64,000 nucleotides of DNA from Hawksworthiomyces lignivorus (taxonomy: Eukaryota; Ascomycota; Sordariomycetes; Ophiostomatales; Ophiostomataceae): NCBI GenBank assembly GCA_002917075.1, contig NTMA01000004.1:558001-622000 (forward strand), read 5' to 3'. Made by a program: the position numbers and the translations under genes. The notes beneath the pieces were generated by a model that did not search any database, was not told the DNA's origin, and saw nothing but the letters and a program-made list of their open reading frames with translations. Position 1 is the first letter of the stretch. Each line of letters begins with the position of its first letter. Below, piece after piece: positions 1 to 12,010 of this stretch.

Positions 1-275
1 TAGATCTAGCCTGTGCAGCTGCACAATTACATCTTTGGCTTTGTTGCGGAGGTATCCTTCGGTAACTTCGCCATCTTCTTCGTCAAAGGAGTCGAACGTC
101 TCGATTATGGCTGCCGGAAACTGCTCCTTGAAGATGCGTATCTGCCCATCTTTCTGGGCATCATTCGCATTTGTTGAGTCGTCGATGCCGTTCACAAGCA
201 CGATACTAGTCGCCAGTTAGCAATATAAAGCTCGACGAGATGTCCCAAAAAGTTCGATGCTTACACATTCGGCAT
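1..275 (-). CDS. Left-edge gene, N-terminal part only (possible NLR-type hydrolase-like domain)
   Basis: Two exons are modelled: 265-275 (starts with ATG, ends in a GTAAGC donor) and 1-205 (follows a TTGCTAAC branch point and a TAG acceptor). The second exon stays open to the window edge. The joined 72 codons begin MPNVIVLVNGIDD and continue with a strand-like segment containing FPAAIIETFDS and a helix-like segment ending near QLHRLDL. This order (hydrophobic strand plus turn, FPxA strand, then a helix with A-x-D-x-I-x-x-L) is that of the alpha/beta-hydrolase-like effector domains at the N-terminus of many fungal NACHT/STAND proteins, but the usual HGxxG turn reads NGIDD. Seen: the frame, splice signals and absence of stops. 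Inferred: the family. The rest of the protein lies outside the window, so a plain lipase-like protein or an unrelated family is equally possible. Confidence 0.5.
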
Positions 276-1035
276 GTCGGCGGCTCTCAAACCACAATAG
301 CATGTAGAGGGCAGTTAGTCGTAGCTACAAAATAATAAGTGAGGCTTCACATAGAGTGAACTCAAAGGGAGCTGTCAATACAAGCGCAGACACAAAAGCT
401 CGCGTAGAAGTTCTCCTCGTGCGACTGGCGAGGTTGACTGCCGAAATCGTCACAAGAATAACGGGATCCAGGAGCTCTCCTGTTTCCTCGTCATATTGAA
501 CAAAAAAAAAAAAAAAAGACGGGAAGCGCCAATAGCACACGCCAGGCCACCAGCAGGCCTTTGCCAGAGCTATTTTGGTGGTCCAACGACGAATGGTCAG
601 ACCCAACCCGGACCCTTGCCTCTCCTTTGCCAGCCAAGATGTCGTCGCAGAGACTAATACCGCATTGGACAGCGATCAGTTTCAACCGGCCAGCCACAAT
701 AACGCACACACAAGCAGCGTGCATATCGCGCGCATGTACATGTACAGACCATAACAGGTTCGAGGGGCATCCTCCGAAGTTCACCCCACTTCTTGTTGCC
801 TGCCATTGTGTCTGACATGGTGGGTTGCATTTAGGGAGGAGAGCTAGTGGACCGCCAGCAGAGTTGGATTGCTGCATCCGTCGAAACAGAGAAGCATGCA
901 CAAGAAAACAGTCCGTCTATGGACTCGTACTAACGTAGTTTGAAAGAGCAGTGCTAAATTTATCTACGACTATAATGAATCATGGGAATCACTTGATCCC
1001 TCAGCCTCGCTTACGTACGATGTACGATCCACCCA
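276..1035. other. Intergenic, no gene seen
   Basis: This stretch lies between the left-edge gene and the 3' end of the orphan gene. It holds a 15-16 nt A run near 500-515 and a TACTCGTAC-type motif near 923-930. No convincing ORF, tRNA or repeat was found. Confidence 0.5.
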
Positions 1036-2454
1036 TCACGCGACTGAGAGCTTACCAGCGATCAAAGCAACTGCTTCAGCAGCTTTCGCGGCCGCCTCTG
1101 CTGCTTTGGCAGCAGCGCTGGCCGCCTCCGCGGCAGTCCTGGCAGCTTGCGCGGCCAGCTCAGAGGCTTTCGCTGCGGACGCTATAGCTTCTGCTAGTGC
1201 TGATGCGGTAGCAAGGTCGGCTGATGGTGAAGTGTCTGCTGGCGGCGGCAATTTCCGCTCTAGTCCTGGCGCTGGCTCTGACGCTGGTTCTGGCGTGCGC
1301 ACCAACGTTGCGCCAAGCTCGGGAAGGGCTGGTGGTGGTGGCGGGGCAGTAGTAGCTTCCGATTCAATCTTCGTTGCACTTTCCTCAACCATCAGTCTGC
1401 TATCCACTGCAGAAGGGACCACAGGAGCGATGGGTGTTGTAGAGGGAGCAGGAGCCGGTGAAGAAGGAGCGATTTCAGCAGTCTCCTTTGTTCCTTCCGT
1501 GTCTGCCCCGGTCGGAGCAGCCTCAGCACCTGCAGCATCTTCTTCCTCCTTCGCACCAGCACCAGCACCATTAACTGGCGGTGTCAAAATATCCTCCTCC
1601 GACAAGTTTACCTTGAAAATTTTCTCCAGCTCGATTGTCTCCAAGTGCTCCAAATCGTCTGGCGTAATGCCCGTCACCTTGTTGTTGCGCACCTGTATCT
1701 TACCGGGTGTAAAGGCAACAGGATCGATGAGCTTGTCCTCGTCTGTCGTTACTGGGAAGAGACGGTAGCCGGCAGCCCCAAAATCCACATCGCTCTTGAC
1801 GTGCAGTTTGGCGATGAAGGCGCCTCCGTAGCGCCGCTTAAGTAGCACGGCCGTCTGCAGGAAAGACGGAATGCCGTCAGCTTCGTCGCTGTTTTCCTTC
1901 ATCGTCCAGGTCACGGCATTCTCGTCGCCAACCTTGCCTTTGCTCCGGCCGGGACTGCCCGTGAGCGTGGCCTTGAACTTCAGCGGCTTCGTCTGCTCCA
2001 TTTCCCACGACACGTTGGTCTCGGCGCTAGCGAAGCCCGGTCCCCCGGAGAGACCCCCAGACGCACCATACTTGGTCCGCCGGTCGTATGTCGTCTTGTT
2101 CAGCCAGTGCATGCGATCCGGCGCCAAGCCAATCACGGCCGGGTCGCGTTTTGTGTTGCCCGCTTTGTCAAAGAATTCAAGCGTCACGCCAACTGACTTG
2201 TAGCGGTGCTTGTCCTGCCTGCTGTGAAAGCGGAATTCGAGGATCAGCAGCGTCGCCTCGATCTCTTCTTCTTCGTAGACCATTCTGCCATGGTGCACTT
2301 CCGCAATGCTGATTCGCGTGTTCAGCGGTGATTTTGCGTTTGTCGTCTGCGCAAGGACTCGGCGAAAATCCTCGCCTGGAAGGTTGGCGATGCGGAAATG
2401 GTTGTCGCCTCCCTCAGCAACCAGATCCACATCAAAAACGAGATCATCTGCCAT
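1036..2454 (-). CDS. Orphan protein with alanine-rich C-terminal helix
   Basis: Single-exon gene of 472 aa. I chose the ATG at 2454 (MADDLVFDVDLVAEGG) over one 23 codons upstream because the upstream extension looks like leader sequence. Residues 1 to about 290 are mixed polar and hydrophobic and look like a beta-rich globular domain, with many short alternating segments such as VGVTLEFFD and a Gly-rich stretch GASGGLSGGPGF. Residues of about 300-400 are acidic then Pro/Ala/Thr-rich linker. The last roughly 55 residues are almost wholly Ala with regularly spaced Glu, Lys and Arg, predicting one long amphipathic helix. There is no signal peptide or membrane segment, so it is probably cytosolic or nuclear. 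It is divergent from the ankyrin-subtilase gene across a 770-bp shared promoter. I do not recognise the family. Confidence 0.75.
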   Translation of the reverse strand: MADDLVFDVDLVAEGGDNHFRIANLPGEDFRRVLAQTTNAKSPLNTRISIAEVHHGRMVYEEEEIEATLLILEFRFHSRQDKHRYKSVGVTLEFFDKAGNTKRDPAVIGLAPDRMHWLNKTTYDRRTKYGASGGLSGGPGFASAETNVSWEMEQTKPLKFKATLTGSPGRSKGKVGDENAVTWTMKENSDEADGIPSFLQTAVLLKRRYGGAFIAKLHVKSDVDFGAAGYRLFPVTTDEDKLIDPVAFTPGKIQVRNNKVTGITPDDLEHLETIELEKIFKVNLSEEDILTPPVNGAGAGAKEEEDAAGAEAAPTGADTEGTKETAEIAPSSPAPAPSTTPIAPVVPSAVDSRLMVEESATKIESEATTAPPPPPALPELGATLVRTPEPASEPAPGLERKLPPPADTSPSADLATASALAEAIASAAKASELAAQAARTAAEAASAAAKAAEAAAKAAEAVALIAGKLSVA

Positions 2455-3224
2455 TGTTGTTCTGGCCGTCAATAGCTCTTTAATGCAATACTTTAGAAGG
2501 GAACCCCAAAAATAAGGCGACAAGAATTCTTTGTTGTCGAAGTCGACTTTGGCCTATTCTATTTTCTACCCTCTTACCATCCACGGAGATTCTAGTAATA
2601 GTAGTACTCGCAGACTCACACCTTGTTTCCTAGGTCTTTCGAGTTTGCTCGGCGGCGAGCCTTGTAAATCAGCTACTGCCGATGCCTCTATCAGTAGCCG
2701 ACGTTTACAAGTGAAGGGGTGGAGACAGTGTACCCCTGGTCACAATACCACGGATGATTTTCCATTGTGGTGTAGCGCGGCTTCACTGCCACATTCAGAA
2801 TACCCGAGCTGGGGGACCTGCGACGACCGGCTGGCCCCCAAATCCTTCTTATGCAATGAAACCATACTGGCAGCTAGACTGCGGCAAACTGGAAAAATGA
2901 AGGGGCTTGAGGGTGGGAGAGAGAAAGGGTGGCCACGCCTCACCGGGAAGCCGGGTCTAGCAGAGGCTCTTGTCTTACGACTGTTCCCGTGTTGCAGAAC
3001 TAATCTGATTCGTATGCATGCTCACGGCTCAAGAATAGGTGGAATTGCGCAACAGCCTCCAACAAATCTACCAAGACCGGCTGTCGAGCATGCAGATGTA
3101 AACTTCTCTAACTTGAATCTCATTTGCGTGTCTCCCCGCTGTAATAAGGACTTGGCATCATCAAGGTCATTAAGAACCCGAGGAAGCCAAAAACCAGCAA
3201 AGGCGCACTGCTTCAACAAGCAGC
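2455..3224. promoter_or_regulatory. Shared divergent promoter of the orphan gene and the ankyrin-subtilase gene
   Basis: The 770 bp separate the two divergent start codons. No other gene is credible here, since the open frame on the plus strand has no family features. A common control region would fit joint expression of the two neighbours. No specific factor site stands out. Confidence 0.4.
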
Positions 3225-6200
3225 ATGGCGCGCAGAAAGACGGGAGAAACAGCTCAGCGCGGGCAGGGCGTCAAGGCGGAGACAACGGTCACGCAACTGT
3301 TAGAAGATGCAAAGAAAACCGATTTCCAGGATCCTTCTGCTGCCAGTAGATTTCAGGAAACTCATCAGGCTCGCCTGGCCAAAGATCCCAACGCTGTGTA
3401 CACAGAAGACGAAGCCTTGCACAAGATAGCCAGAGAGAAGACGCTGGGACCGTACAGGAAATTCGTCCGGTGGGCAATCAAGAACTACAGAGCACTTCTC
3501 TTCTGCAAGACAGATGGAGGGTATACTCCGTTGCACTTGGCTATCCGGAGCAACCATGAGTTCGTTGGTCTCGTGCTCCAGTATGCCGACAATGTGCAGG
3601 CTCTGCTGATTGAAAAATCTGATCTGGATATGACATGCCTTCATCTTGCCATCAACCACAGAAGTCCTTTCACAGAAGAAATCATCGCCAGGGCTCTTGA
3701 GAAATCTGGACAGAGCAATGCCACTACGGCGCTAGCTGTTACTGCGCCATTCAACGGCGCCGCGGCGAACGGTGCCGCCCCAACAACAAACGGCGCATCA
3801 GATATCTTCACCATACAGTCAAAGGACCAGGAGAAGGATTACGACCAGATGACTCCGCTTCACCTGGCTGTCATGGAAGAAGAATACGACAAAGAGGACG
3901 ACAGCTTCATGAACCAGACGCCGCTTCCTCCGTCGAACGCCAAGTCTCAAGGATTCTCGTCCAAGAATAGAGCCGCAAACCAGGACAACGAGCGTGCGAG
4001 CGGTGACCCTTCTGATAAATTTGTCATGATAAACAAGGGTCTCCAGAGGACCGCCACAATGGACTTCAACAAGGCGCCACCGTCACCTGGCGGAGCCGAC
4101 ACGCCGCGACACGAGATCGATCTTCTCAAAGGAGCACGGCGCTTCAATCTCCTGGTGATCGTGTCAAAGCTGGTGAAAGCAAACCACCGTGTACTCGTGG
4201 ATTACGTGAATGCTGAAGGCAACACTCCTTTCCAAGCACTGACTGAATTCCACCGCAAGTCCAAGCAAGCCGAATTTGCAAAGCTCAAGACTGAAGCCCA
4301 GCGGGAGGCGTTGCGGCACAAGATGATTGAAGGCGACTCTGTGCTGCTGTACCTGCGCAAGTACATTATTGAAACATTTGACCGGCGCGATGCTATGAAG
4401 GCTCTATACAAGATCGGCGACGGTAAGCCACCGCTGTCATCTATTTTCATCTTCAACAGGGGCAAGAGCACACTGAGACTAACAGATACCGTTTTTCAAT
4501 AGAGCGCGTGCTAGAGTTTGATCTGTCTGGTCTTCCTTACTCTACTATTAACACAGAATTTCTCTATGGCCTCGGCAAGGTCCTGCGGTTTGAAGGGCTG
4601 CTGAAATATGTCGCCCTCCCCCGGCTGACTGTCGAAGACGACGAAGCACTGGAGATGATGGACGGGGTCGACCAGCCGAAGTTAGAGCAAGGACAGAGCA
4701 AATCGTAAGAATCACTTTGCTCATTTCAAATGTTGAATATGCGTAGCTTCTCTCACTAACGAGTACGTATCAGCAATGCTGGGGCAGGTCTTCAACACAT
4801 GTGTGCGGTATTCCGATGGCTGAGACGGCACCACGTCAAGTCGGTTTTAAAGGTATCAGTTGTCGATGATGCCGAACCATCGCACTCTGATGAAGCTATC
4901 GAGCAGTGCCTTGGTGGTCTAGACGTGCGTATCTGGAACTGGTATAGGGTAGATCTTTGCTGTGATGTCATTGTGAACGCTGCACCAAACGCAAAAGAGG
5001 TGACTCTGTACTCGTCTGGCAACAACGCGATCTTGGTGGGATGGTCCAGCAACGCCGGGTTGCCGAGATTACAACAGGTACGTTTTTGGACTCCGCGATG
5101 AATTCTGCATGGGCACATACTAATTCCAGTTTTCACTTACAGCTCCAGAAAGTTCACGTCTACGTCCAGGAGGGCCTCGAAGGACCAAAGCGTTTGGAAG
5201 GATACATGCAAAAGTTCAAAGATGAGCTTGTAAGGCAGATGCCAAAATTGACATGCACATGGGAACTTCGCAAACCCGACTCCAACTACAACTCGATTTT
5301 TGTTGAGCGGGGCGGAGAAAAGGCAACGTAAGTGGATATCCAAAAGGAAAGATTCATGCTTAATGGTCAACCCTGAGCTAACGAGAACTTCATCGAGTAG
5401 TGAATCAAAATGGATGAGGGCAATGGAAGATTTCGCCGGCTTCCTCTCTTCCGTCAAGCCGAGCACGAAGGTAGAGCCGATCAAGATCGCCATCATTGAC
5501 GACGGCATCGACACGTCGCTAGACGATTTTACGGACAAGATCCAAGTTGGCGAGTCGTTTTACCAGCTAAGTGAGCTGTTTGGCCGCCGCGGCGCTTACT
5601 ATGTGCCGACGGGCAAGCACGGAACGCTCATGGCACAGTCGATCTGCAAGATCTGCCCTGTCGTGAAGCTTTACATTGCACAGCTTGAAGTCCTTCCCGG
5701 CCAGAACGGACAGCGGTCTTTCACCGCTGAGTCGGCAACAGAGGTGGGTGCTTCGCGCTTTTTCCAAATCCTGTCCTTTTATGCTAGATTACAAGAGAAG
5801 CTAACAGATGTTTCACAACACAGGCTATTCGATGGGCAGTCGGTCGCGGGGTGGACATCATCTCGATGAGCTGGTCGATCAACAGCCGTAACACCGTTAG
5901 CGGACTAGAGGACGCGTTGCAAGAAGCAGCCGCTAAGCGGATCATCATGTTCTGCGCGGCAATCGACGAGGGACCGTCAGCAGTGGACAAGACATACCCA
6001 GGGCGGGTGGCCAGCTGCATCAAGATTGGGGCGTCGACGGGATCCGGCGCCAAGCTATCCTGGGTCCCGGAGAGCAGCCAATTTCTCCTGCCCGGCGAGG
6101 CGCCCTACCAGACGTCCGACTCGAACCGGTGGAACCAGAACCAGTCGCACCCGTACATGGGCTCGTTTGGCAGCTCCGTGTCGACGGCGCTGGCCGCAGG

Positions 6201-6573
6201 TCTCGCAGGCGTGCTGCTCTACTGCGACCGTCTGCTCGAGTCGGAGAACATGAACACGCTCGACGGCGTCAGCGCAACGAACGGCTCGTCGGGCACCACG
6301 GCTGTCACGGCTGCCGCGACATCGGGCCCGGGGAGCACGGGGAGCGGCGTGGGCGACAACCCGGTCCACATGGACGAGCTGCGCACGGTGAACAAGATGA
6401 CGGAAGCATTCCAGGTGCTAGCCAAGGGAACAGAGCAGAACAAATTCCCACAAGTCCAAGACCACCTGCCAGCGAACCCAAAGTCGCTCGTGTGGAATAA
6501 CAAAGTGGACCCAGAAGGCACAACCAGAACGAAAGGGGAGCTGGAGACCTTCATGAAGCTCGTAAAGCGCTGA
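3225..6573 (+). CDS. Ankyrin-repeat protein with C-terminal subtilisin-like (S8) protease domain
   Basis: Exons 3225-4422, 4503-4704, 4774-5077, 5143-5327, 5401-5743 and 5824-6573 join in frame to 993 aa. The N-terminal 90 residues are charged. Ankyrin repeats follow (TPLHLA at 101 and 210, TCLHLA at 137), then a low-complexity linker, a helical middle part, and a domain of about 200 residues before the protease. The S8 triad is visible: Asp663 in IAIIDDGID, His703 in TGKHGT, and Ser862 in GSSVSTALAAG. The oxyanion-hole Asn is an Asp (AAIDEG, residue 792), and the Pro normally following the catalytic serine motif is Ala. There is no signal peptide, so it should act inside the cell. Similar ankyrin-plus-S8 proteins are known in filamentous fungi and are suspected to act in NLR-like recognition or self/non-self responses. 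Substrate and role here are unknown. Confidence 0.88.
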
Positions 6574-8075
6574 ACAGGGGGGAAACATGGCAGTTGACAC
6601 AACAGTCCATACTTCACTCCCCCCCTTTTCTGTACGCAGTTTTTTCTTATTTGCTTTGGTGTTTGGTTCATCACTTGCGCGGAATACGATACCAGCTGTA
6701 TATTTTTCTTCATCGACTTATGCATAAGAAAATAATTACATTTCAAGTCTTGCTGAGCACAGTAGTTTCTAGTTCTGTAAGGCAAAAGCAGTTGCCACCC
6801 CAAAGTGCACCAGTTAGAACACTCGCAGAGATAACATGGACTGCAAAGAAATACGAAAGCGAGGTTCATACATGCCAGAACGAGCAAACTGCATGTCCAG
6901 CCAGGATAAAAATGGCGCATGGTGGTTGACATGTGGGTTTTGAGAACAAAGAATCGACATATTTAAACTTTGCAGATTGCAGAGCCTTGCGCACGGAAAA
7001 CATGATAAGACCGCCGGATTAGGAACAGGTTAATAGACAGGAAATGCGCTTATCTCGCCTTAACGGGCACCCTCCACTTGCGTGCACCATGCCAGGGGGG
7101 TGTTAACCATCGACAGAACAGTTCACCGAGCACTTTTCAAGCCGCGCTGGCGAAATGGATACCATTTTACATGGCAATCCTTATTGTAAGCCTATGCTTA
7201 TTTTTATTTTCCCCTGAGAATGCCCCATTTTCTTTGCCGGACTCACTTGGATTAAAGTCAGCCTCTAGCCTCTCGTGTTCTCTCGTATCACGATTCAAGC
7301 ACATGGTCTAATAGGGGCGTGTTTCCTGGCTAGTGGTCCTTTCCAAGCCGCATTCTTGTCTCTCTCTCTCTCATTTCCCTTTAATATCTTTATTCTGCCA
7401 GTCTGGAACGCGTGCTTTGAACTAATCGCAATCTTCATATAAGCTGTATGATCCCCGAGAGAAAAAGGAAGCAAGGGGATAACCATCCCCTGATTTGCTA
7501 AAATAAAAATACCTAAATAAAATATACATTCACACATCATAAGCAAAAAAAAAAAAAAATTACTAGCTGTAAATGGTCGCGGCGTGGGATGTGAGGCGTA
7601 CGGTCCAATAGACCATGGGCATGGATGAAATGCAGGGATGAGGGCATGGATATTTGGTGAGCTGGATATTGTTGCTGGGTGCAGGCTGCGTATCATTTGG
7701 AAATTTTTGTTTTGTTTTCATTTCTTACTTCTCTCAGCTCCATCATGCTTGTATCTTCTATCTGCCAAAGAAGCTGAAGAAAAAGAAAATAGGGGCAAGC
7801 AAGAGATCATATTGTGGCGCACTTCGTCATGCAACACACGACTGCGGAGGGCTTACGAAGCCCCATTTTTATGAATAAACAAGAAATATAACCAAGAAGG
7901 GTATGTTAGAAGAAAAAAAGAGGCATTATTAACAAATCACGGAATCGAAAAAGGAAGCCAAAGAGAAATTTCTTTCAATGTTATCGCAGCAAGGAGCGAT
8001 GCGGTGAATGATATTCAGCCAGGTATCAATCGCACCCTAAGTGAGCATCGTTTAACCCCCCACACATCCCGTCTA
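6574..8075. other. Convergent intergenic region, no gene seen
   Basis: This lies between the 3' ends of the ankyrin-subtilase gene and RAD3/XPD. It is AT-rich in places, with a short CT run near 7351-7371 and an A run near 7546-7558. No ORF has a recognisable domain. Confidence 0.5.
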
Positions 8076-10752
8076 TTAGTCCAGGAAGTCCTGGCCATCC
8101 TCTCTCTGAAAATTTCTGATATCTTCTGCAGACCAAGTACTGATGCCCCCTTGATCCTGGGAGCGAAGCGGCTGGGCCATTTCCTTGAAAAAGAGTCTGG
8201 TGCTGCTTACTGCCATGTCAGAGCTCAAGTTGGCATTCGCCTCTGAAAGTTCATGGCGAATCCACTGTGGAAGCTGTCTCATTGCCTTTTGAAAGCGGCG
8301 GTCGGCAAGCACCATAACGCCGTAGTCATCCTTGCCCCGTATGATCCTGCCGAGACATTGTGCGGCATGTCGCGTGGCATCGAAAGACAAAAAGTCGCTT
8401 TCGCGAATGTTGTACGTTTCTCGTAAAAAATCTAGTTTTGCTCTTAAAATCCTTGATCCTGCGTATTGGGAAGGATATCCGATGCAGATAACACAGCGTC
8501 CAAACTGGTGATCGAAGTCAATACCTTCAGCAACTTTGCCGCGGGCAACGCAAAAAAACAAGGCCCCCCGGCCATTCTTGCATGCTGTTCGGTAAGTCTC
8601 CAAGGCCAATGAAGTCTCTTGGGCATCAGGCGTTTCAACCAAAATCAATTTATTGCTCCAGATTTCATCCAGTATTCCCATTCCTTGCCAGACGCCGATA
8701 ATGGACCCCATGTACAGGTATGACGGAAAGAAGACGACCAGGCCATCTGGAGTAATTTTTGAAAATTCAGCAACAAGCTGGCCATAGTTTCGCATAATAC
8801 TTGGTTCGTTCCGCATTTGCAAGCTGGTCGTCATAGACGTCTGGTCACCTCCGCGAGTAACAATCACCGGCAGAAAAGACTTTCGTGCCAATGTCAGTGT
8901 GTAAGACCGCTGTAGAACAGTTGAGAATTTCAAGATTTTGATATACATCTCCGGTGGAGATAGGGTACCGGAGGTGATGATGACAGAATGAAATCTGTCG
9001 AAAACTGGCTTGATAGAAATAGAAGCATCTAGACAGACAAAGTGATATACCGGATCGGGAACGTCTGCCGCTGCATCGGAATCATACGGTTCTAAAATAA
9101 GCATAAACCCGGCATCGTATGTAGAAGCTAACGTCGCGAAGACAGCAACCTGTGTCAGAGATCGGTGGTCTTCAGTGCCTCCTTCGACGATTTCGAGAGC
9201 TCTTGTCAGCGATGCTAGTCGTCTGGCGCAGAAGCGCAACGGCTTTTTTTCTATGAAAGCGTGTTCCTTCACATGAGCCAAGAACGATGGAAGACGTTCA
9301 GCTATAACTTGGCGAGCTTTCATTCGGATCTTTGATGAGGAGCAGAAACTGTTAGCCACACTCTCGTTTGTTGAATGTATGCCTCACAAACATTGGTTTA
9401 CGCAAACCTTGAGATACTCTATGAACCTCTTGAGGAAAGCCACAAAGTGTTCTGCCCGTCTAATGTTGCCAGGTACAGCTTCTTCAAGCAAGTCGTCAGG
9501 AAGAACTGTGCTAAGTCAGTATTCGAGCAACGAACTAACACAATAGCATTGTATAAGCTCACCCGGATTGGCCAAGACACCATCTTGGTCTTGCTCGGAT
9601 AAATTGCTAAGGCCACTGACTAGTTTTTGATATTCGTCTTCTAGTTTGCTGTAATCAGTTTCTCTCATTTCGTCAATCCTTTGTGCGAGTTTTTCTGCGC
9701 CCCTTGATGCCATATCTAACGATTCTGCGGTTATATCACTGCTCAAGGATTCGGCGCAAACTTCATCGATATTGTGAGCTTCGTCAAAAACTATAATACT
9801 CTCCCGCGGCAAGTCTTTGGAGATGCGTCCTGTAATCTTTGGATCAAGCAGGTAGTGGTGAGAGCAGATGATGACATTGCAAAATTGCATCTACGAGCAT
9901 ATGGTCAGAAAAGACCGGCTTAAAAAGATTCTTTCGTTTGGCGGTGGCACGTCGTCGCTTCTTCTGAGATACAACAGTCCTAGTCATAACAGTACTTACT
10001 GTGCGTCTTGAAGTGAAGTATGGACATTGCTTTTGCTCTTCGCAGTAGCGGAGCAAATCATCAATGGCCCAAACTCCATTTGGAATAAGGTTGTGCGGCT
10101 CCAGACGCTCAAGATTCTGTCACGAATTAGTCTCTTGCCACACAGCGCTGGCCCATGTCTGGCATATCACCTCATAGTATTCGCAAAAGTCAACATCTTC
10201 ACCTCTTTTTCTCTTCTCACGTATGAAATCAGTAGTCTTGCTTCGGCACTCGGCATCAACGACGCTCCCCGTCTTCCCACTTCTGACTGTTGGGTGAAGA
10301 CAGAGATTCTTCCGGCTTGTCAAGCCGACGGCGCGGAATTCTTCTTCCTGCCCAAGTTCTGCAGCACGATAGTTCATAAGCATCTTCAGCTCTACTAGAA
10401 CCTTTTCAATCTCAGACATAGTCCCTGCCATGCGGGTTAGCATGGGTCAATATCGAGGCGAAGACTGGCTCTACTGACGGGAGCAGTATATTAATTTACG
10501 GCGAGATGCGTAGTGCTGCTGATAGGCTACGATGAGTGACAAGAGGGAAACAGTCTTGCCGGTACCAGAAGACATCTCTAAGAGACAATGCCCGCCTGCG
10601 TCGAGCGTTCCTTGGCGGCAATGTCAGCCACAAAGCAAGCAGGGAAGAGATGTGAAGCGCCTACTTTTGAGATCGCATATATAGGCATATTGTTCCGGAT
10701 AGATCTTGGGATATGGAAAATAAATTGGGAGGCCATCGATTTCGAATTTCAT
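8076..10752 (-). CDS. RAD3: TFIIH subunit XPD/Rad3, 5'-3' DNA helicase
   Basis: Seven exons: 10665-10752, 10479-10610, 10171-10424, 10000-10116, 9563-9890, 9408-9505 and 8076-9329. Together they give 756 aa, close to the family length. This is the iron-sulfur superfamily-2 helicase of TFIIH, which opens DNA in nucleotide excision repair and bridges the CAK module to core TFIIH in RNA polymerase II initiation. The N-terminus [20 protein letters not shown] is the family signature. Walker A is SSGTGKT with Lys48, the DEAH box is at 233-236, the four FeS-cluster cysteines are Cys115, 133, 154 and 189, and the helicase motif VI region ([14 protein letters not shown]) is intact. Splice phases agree at every junction. 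The gene is essential in yeasts. The first four intron positions were found from the protein family since no single ORF spans them. Confidence 0.97.
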
Positions 10753-12010
10753 TTTGACCGATAGACTGAGGAAAACATTTCACTTATCGCTGGTAATGGT
10801 CGTCGAATTTACCTTTCATTACAACTTTACAGGAACAGTGCTCGCATTTGTTGTACGCCCAACCTATGTACCTTATGTAACCTAGCCGATGCACGTGAAG
10901 TAGAATAGGCAAAATAAAACAACCACGCATCAACAACAACAACCAGAATCATATTACGATCAATGATAGACAGATTTACGACTTTCAATAACCCACCTAA
11001 GTTGGAATTTAAGATGTTGGTGTCTCACCATGTAAGTTCGCTAAATTCTTGCTCAGGAGGTTACGGTCGTAGTTGTCAAGTACGTGTAACCATCAGATTA
11101 CCGCCTCTCTTCAACGCAACTTAGCAACCTTCAACTCAAATATCCAAGAAATGAAAGACTCGACATATTTATTCAAAATAAATAACTAAATACGGAAATG
11201 TGTCTCATGGGTTATATAAAGTACCCCCCAAAGCTAAAATAGCTGGTTTGCAAGGCGTGGACGTTAAATACTAGGAATACATTGAGCCGGTTAATCTTAA
11301 CCTGTTGAGCACTTGCCCTTGGCGAAGTGTTATCGACGTAGACTATTATGCTCTCTCCCTTATCGAGCCAGCAAGATATGAGGCCGGAGGTGGCCACTGT
11401 CATGATATTTCTACTATGATTCTTCTTTTGGCAAGGAAAGATCGACAATGCCCTGTCTGCATGGCTGGTGAAAATGCGTGCGCTTTTCCACTTCTGAGTT
11501 GACCTATTTTGTTGGTATGTGTCTTCTTCGGGGATGAGTTAGAAACCCGGCCGTGGTCCTGAGAATCTGCTTTTCAGGACCGTTTTCCTCTTATTTCCTT
11601 CGATTTAGGAACGCAAGAAGAAGGGGGAATGGGCAACTCTGGCTTGAGCTGCATCTCTGTTACCCGTCGGCGTTCTACCATGAGCATACCAACATGAGTC
11701 CATCCTGAGCGTGTAACCAAATGTATGCAGATTGAGAAAGTCCCGATTTTTTAATCTACTGGCCTTTGTGAAATAAAATATCACATTTTCTGTCTCGTCT
11801 ACCTAAACCCTAGGTTTTACCGCACTACGTTACCCAGCAGGTGTCGCGAATATACAATTCAAATCACAAGTTGGAGCCGGAGCTGATCTTTTCGACGCGA
11901 GAAACCACGAGATCTGCATGGGCATTGTGGCCATCGAGTCTCTCTGCTCGCTTTCGCAAACTCCTTCTTAACACGAGCTCCATATTGTCACCCAGTCTCT
12001 AGGCCCACGT
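10753..12010. other. Promoter side of RAD3 and gene-poor DNA
   Basis: AT-rich sequence upstream of RAD3. Two short opposed open frames at 11212-11502 carry no recognisable family. No RNA gene or repeat was identified. Confidence 0.4.
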
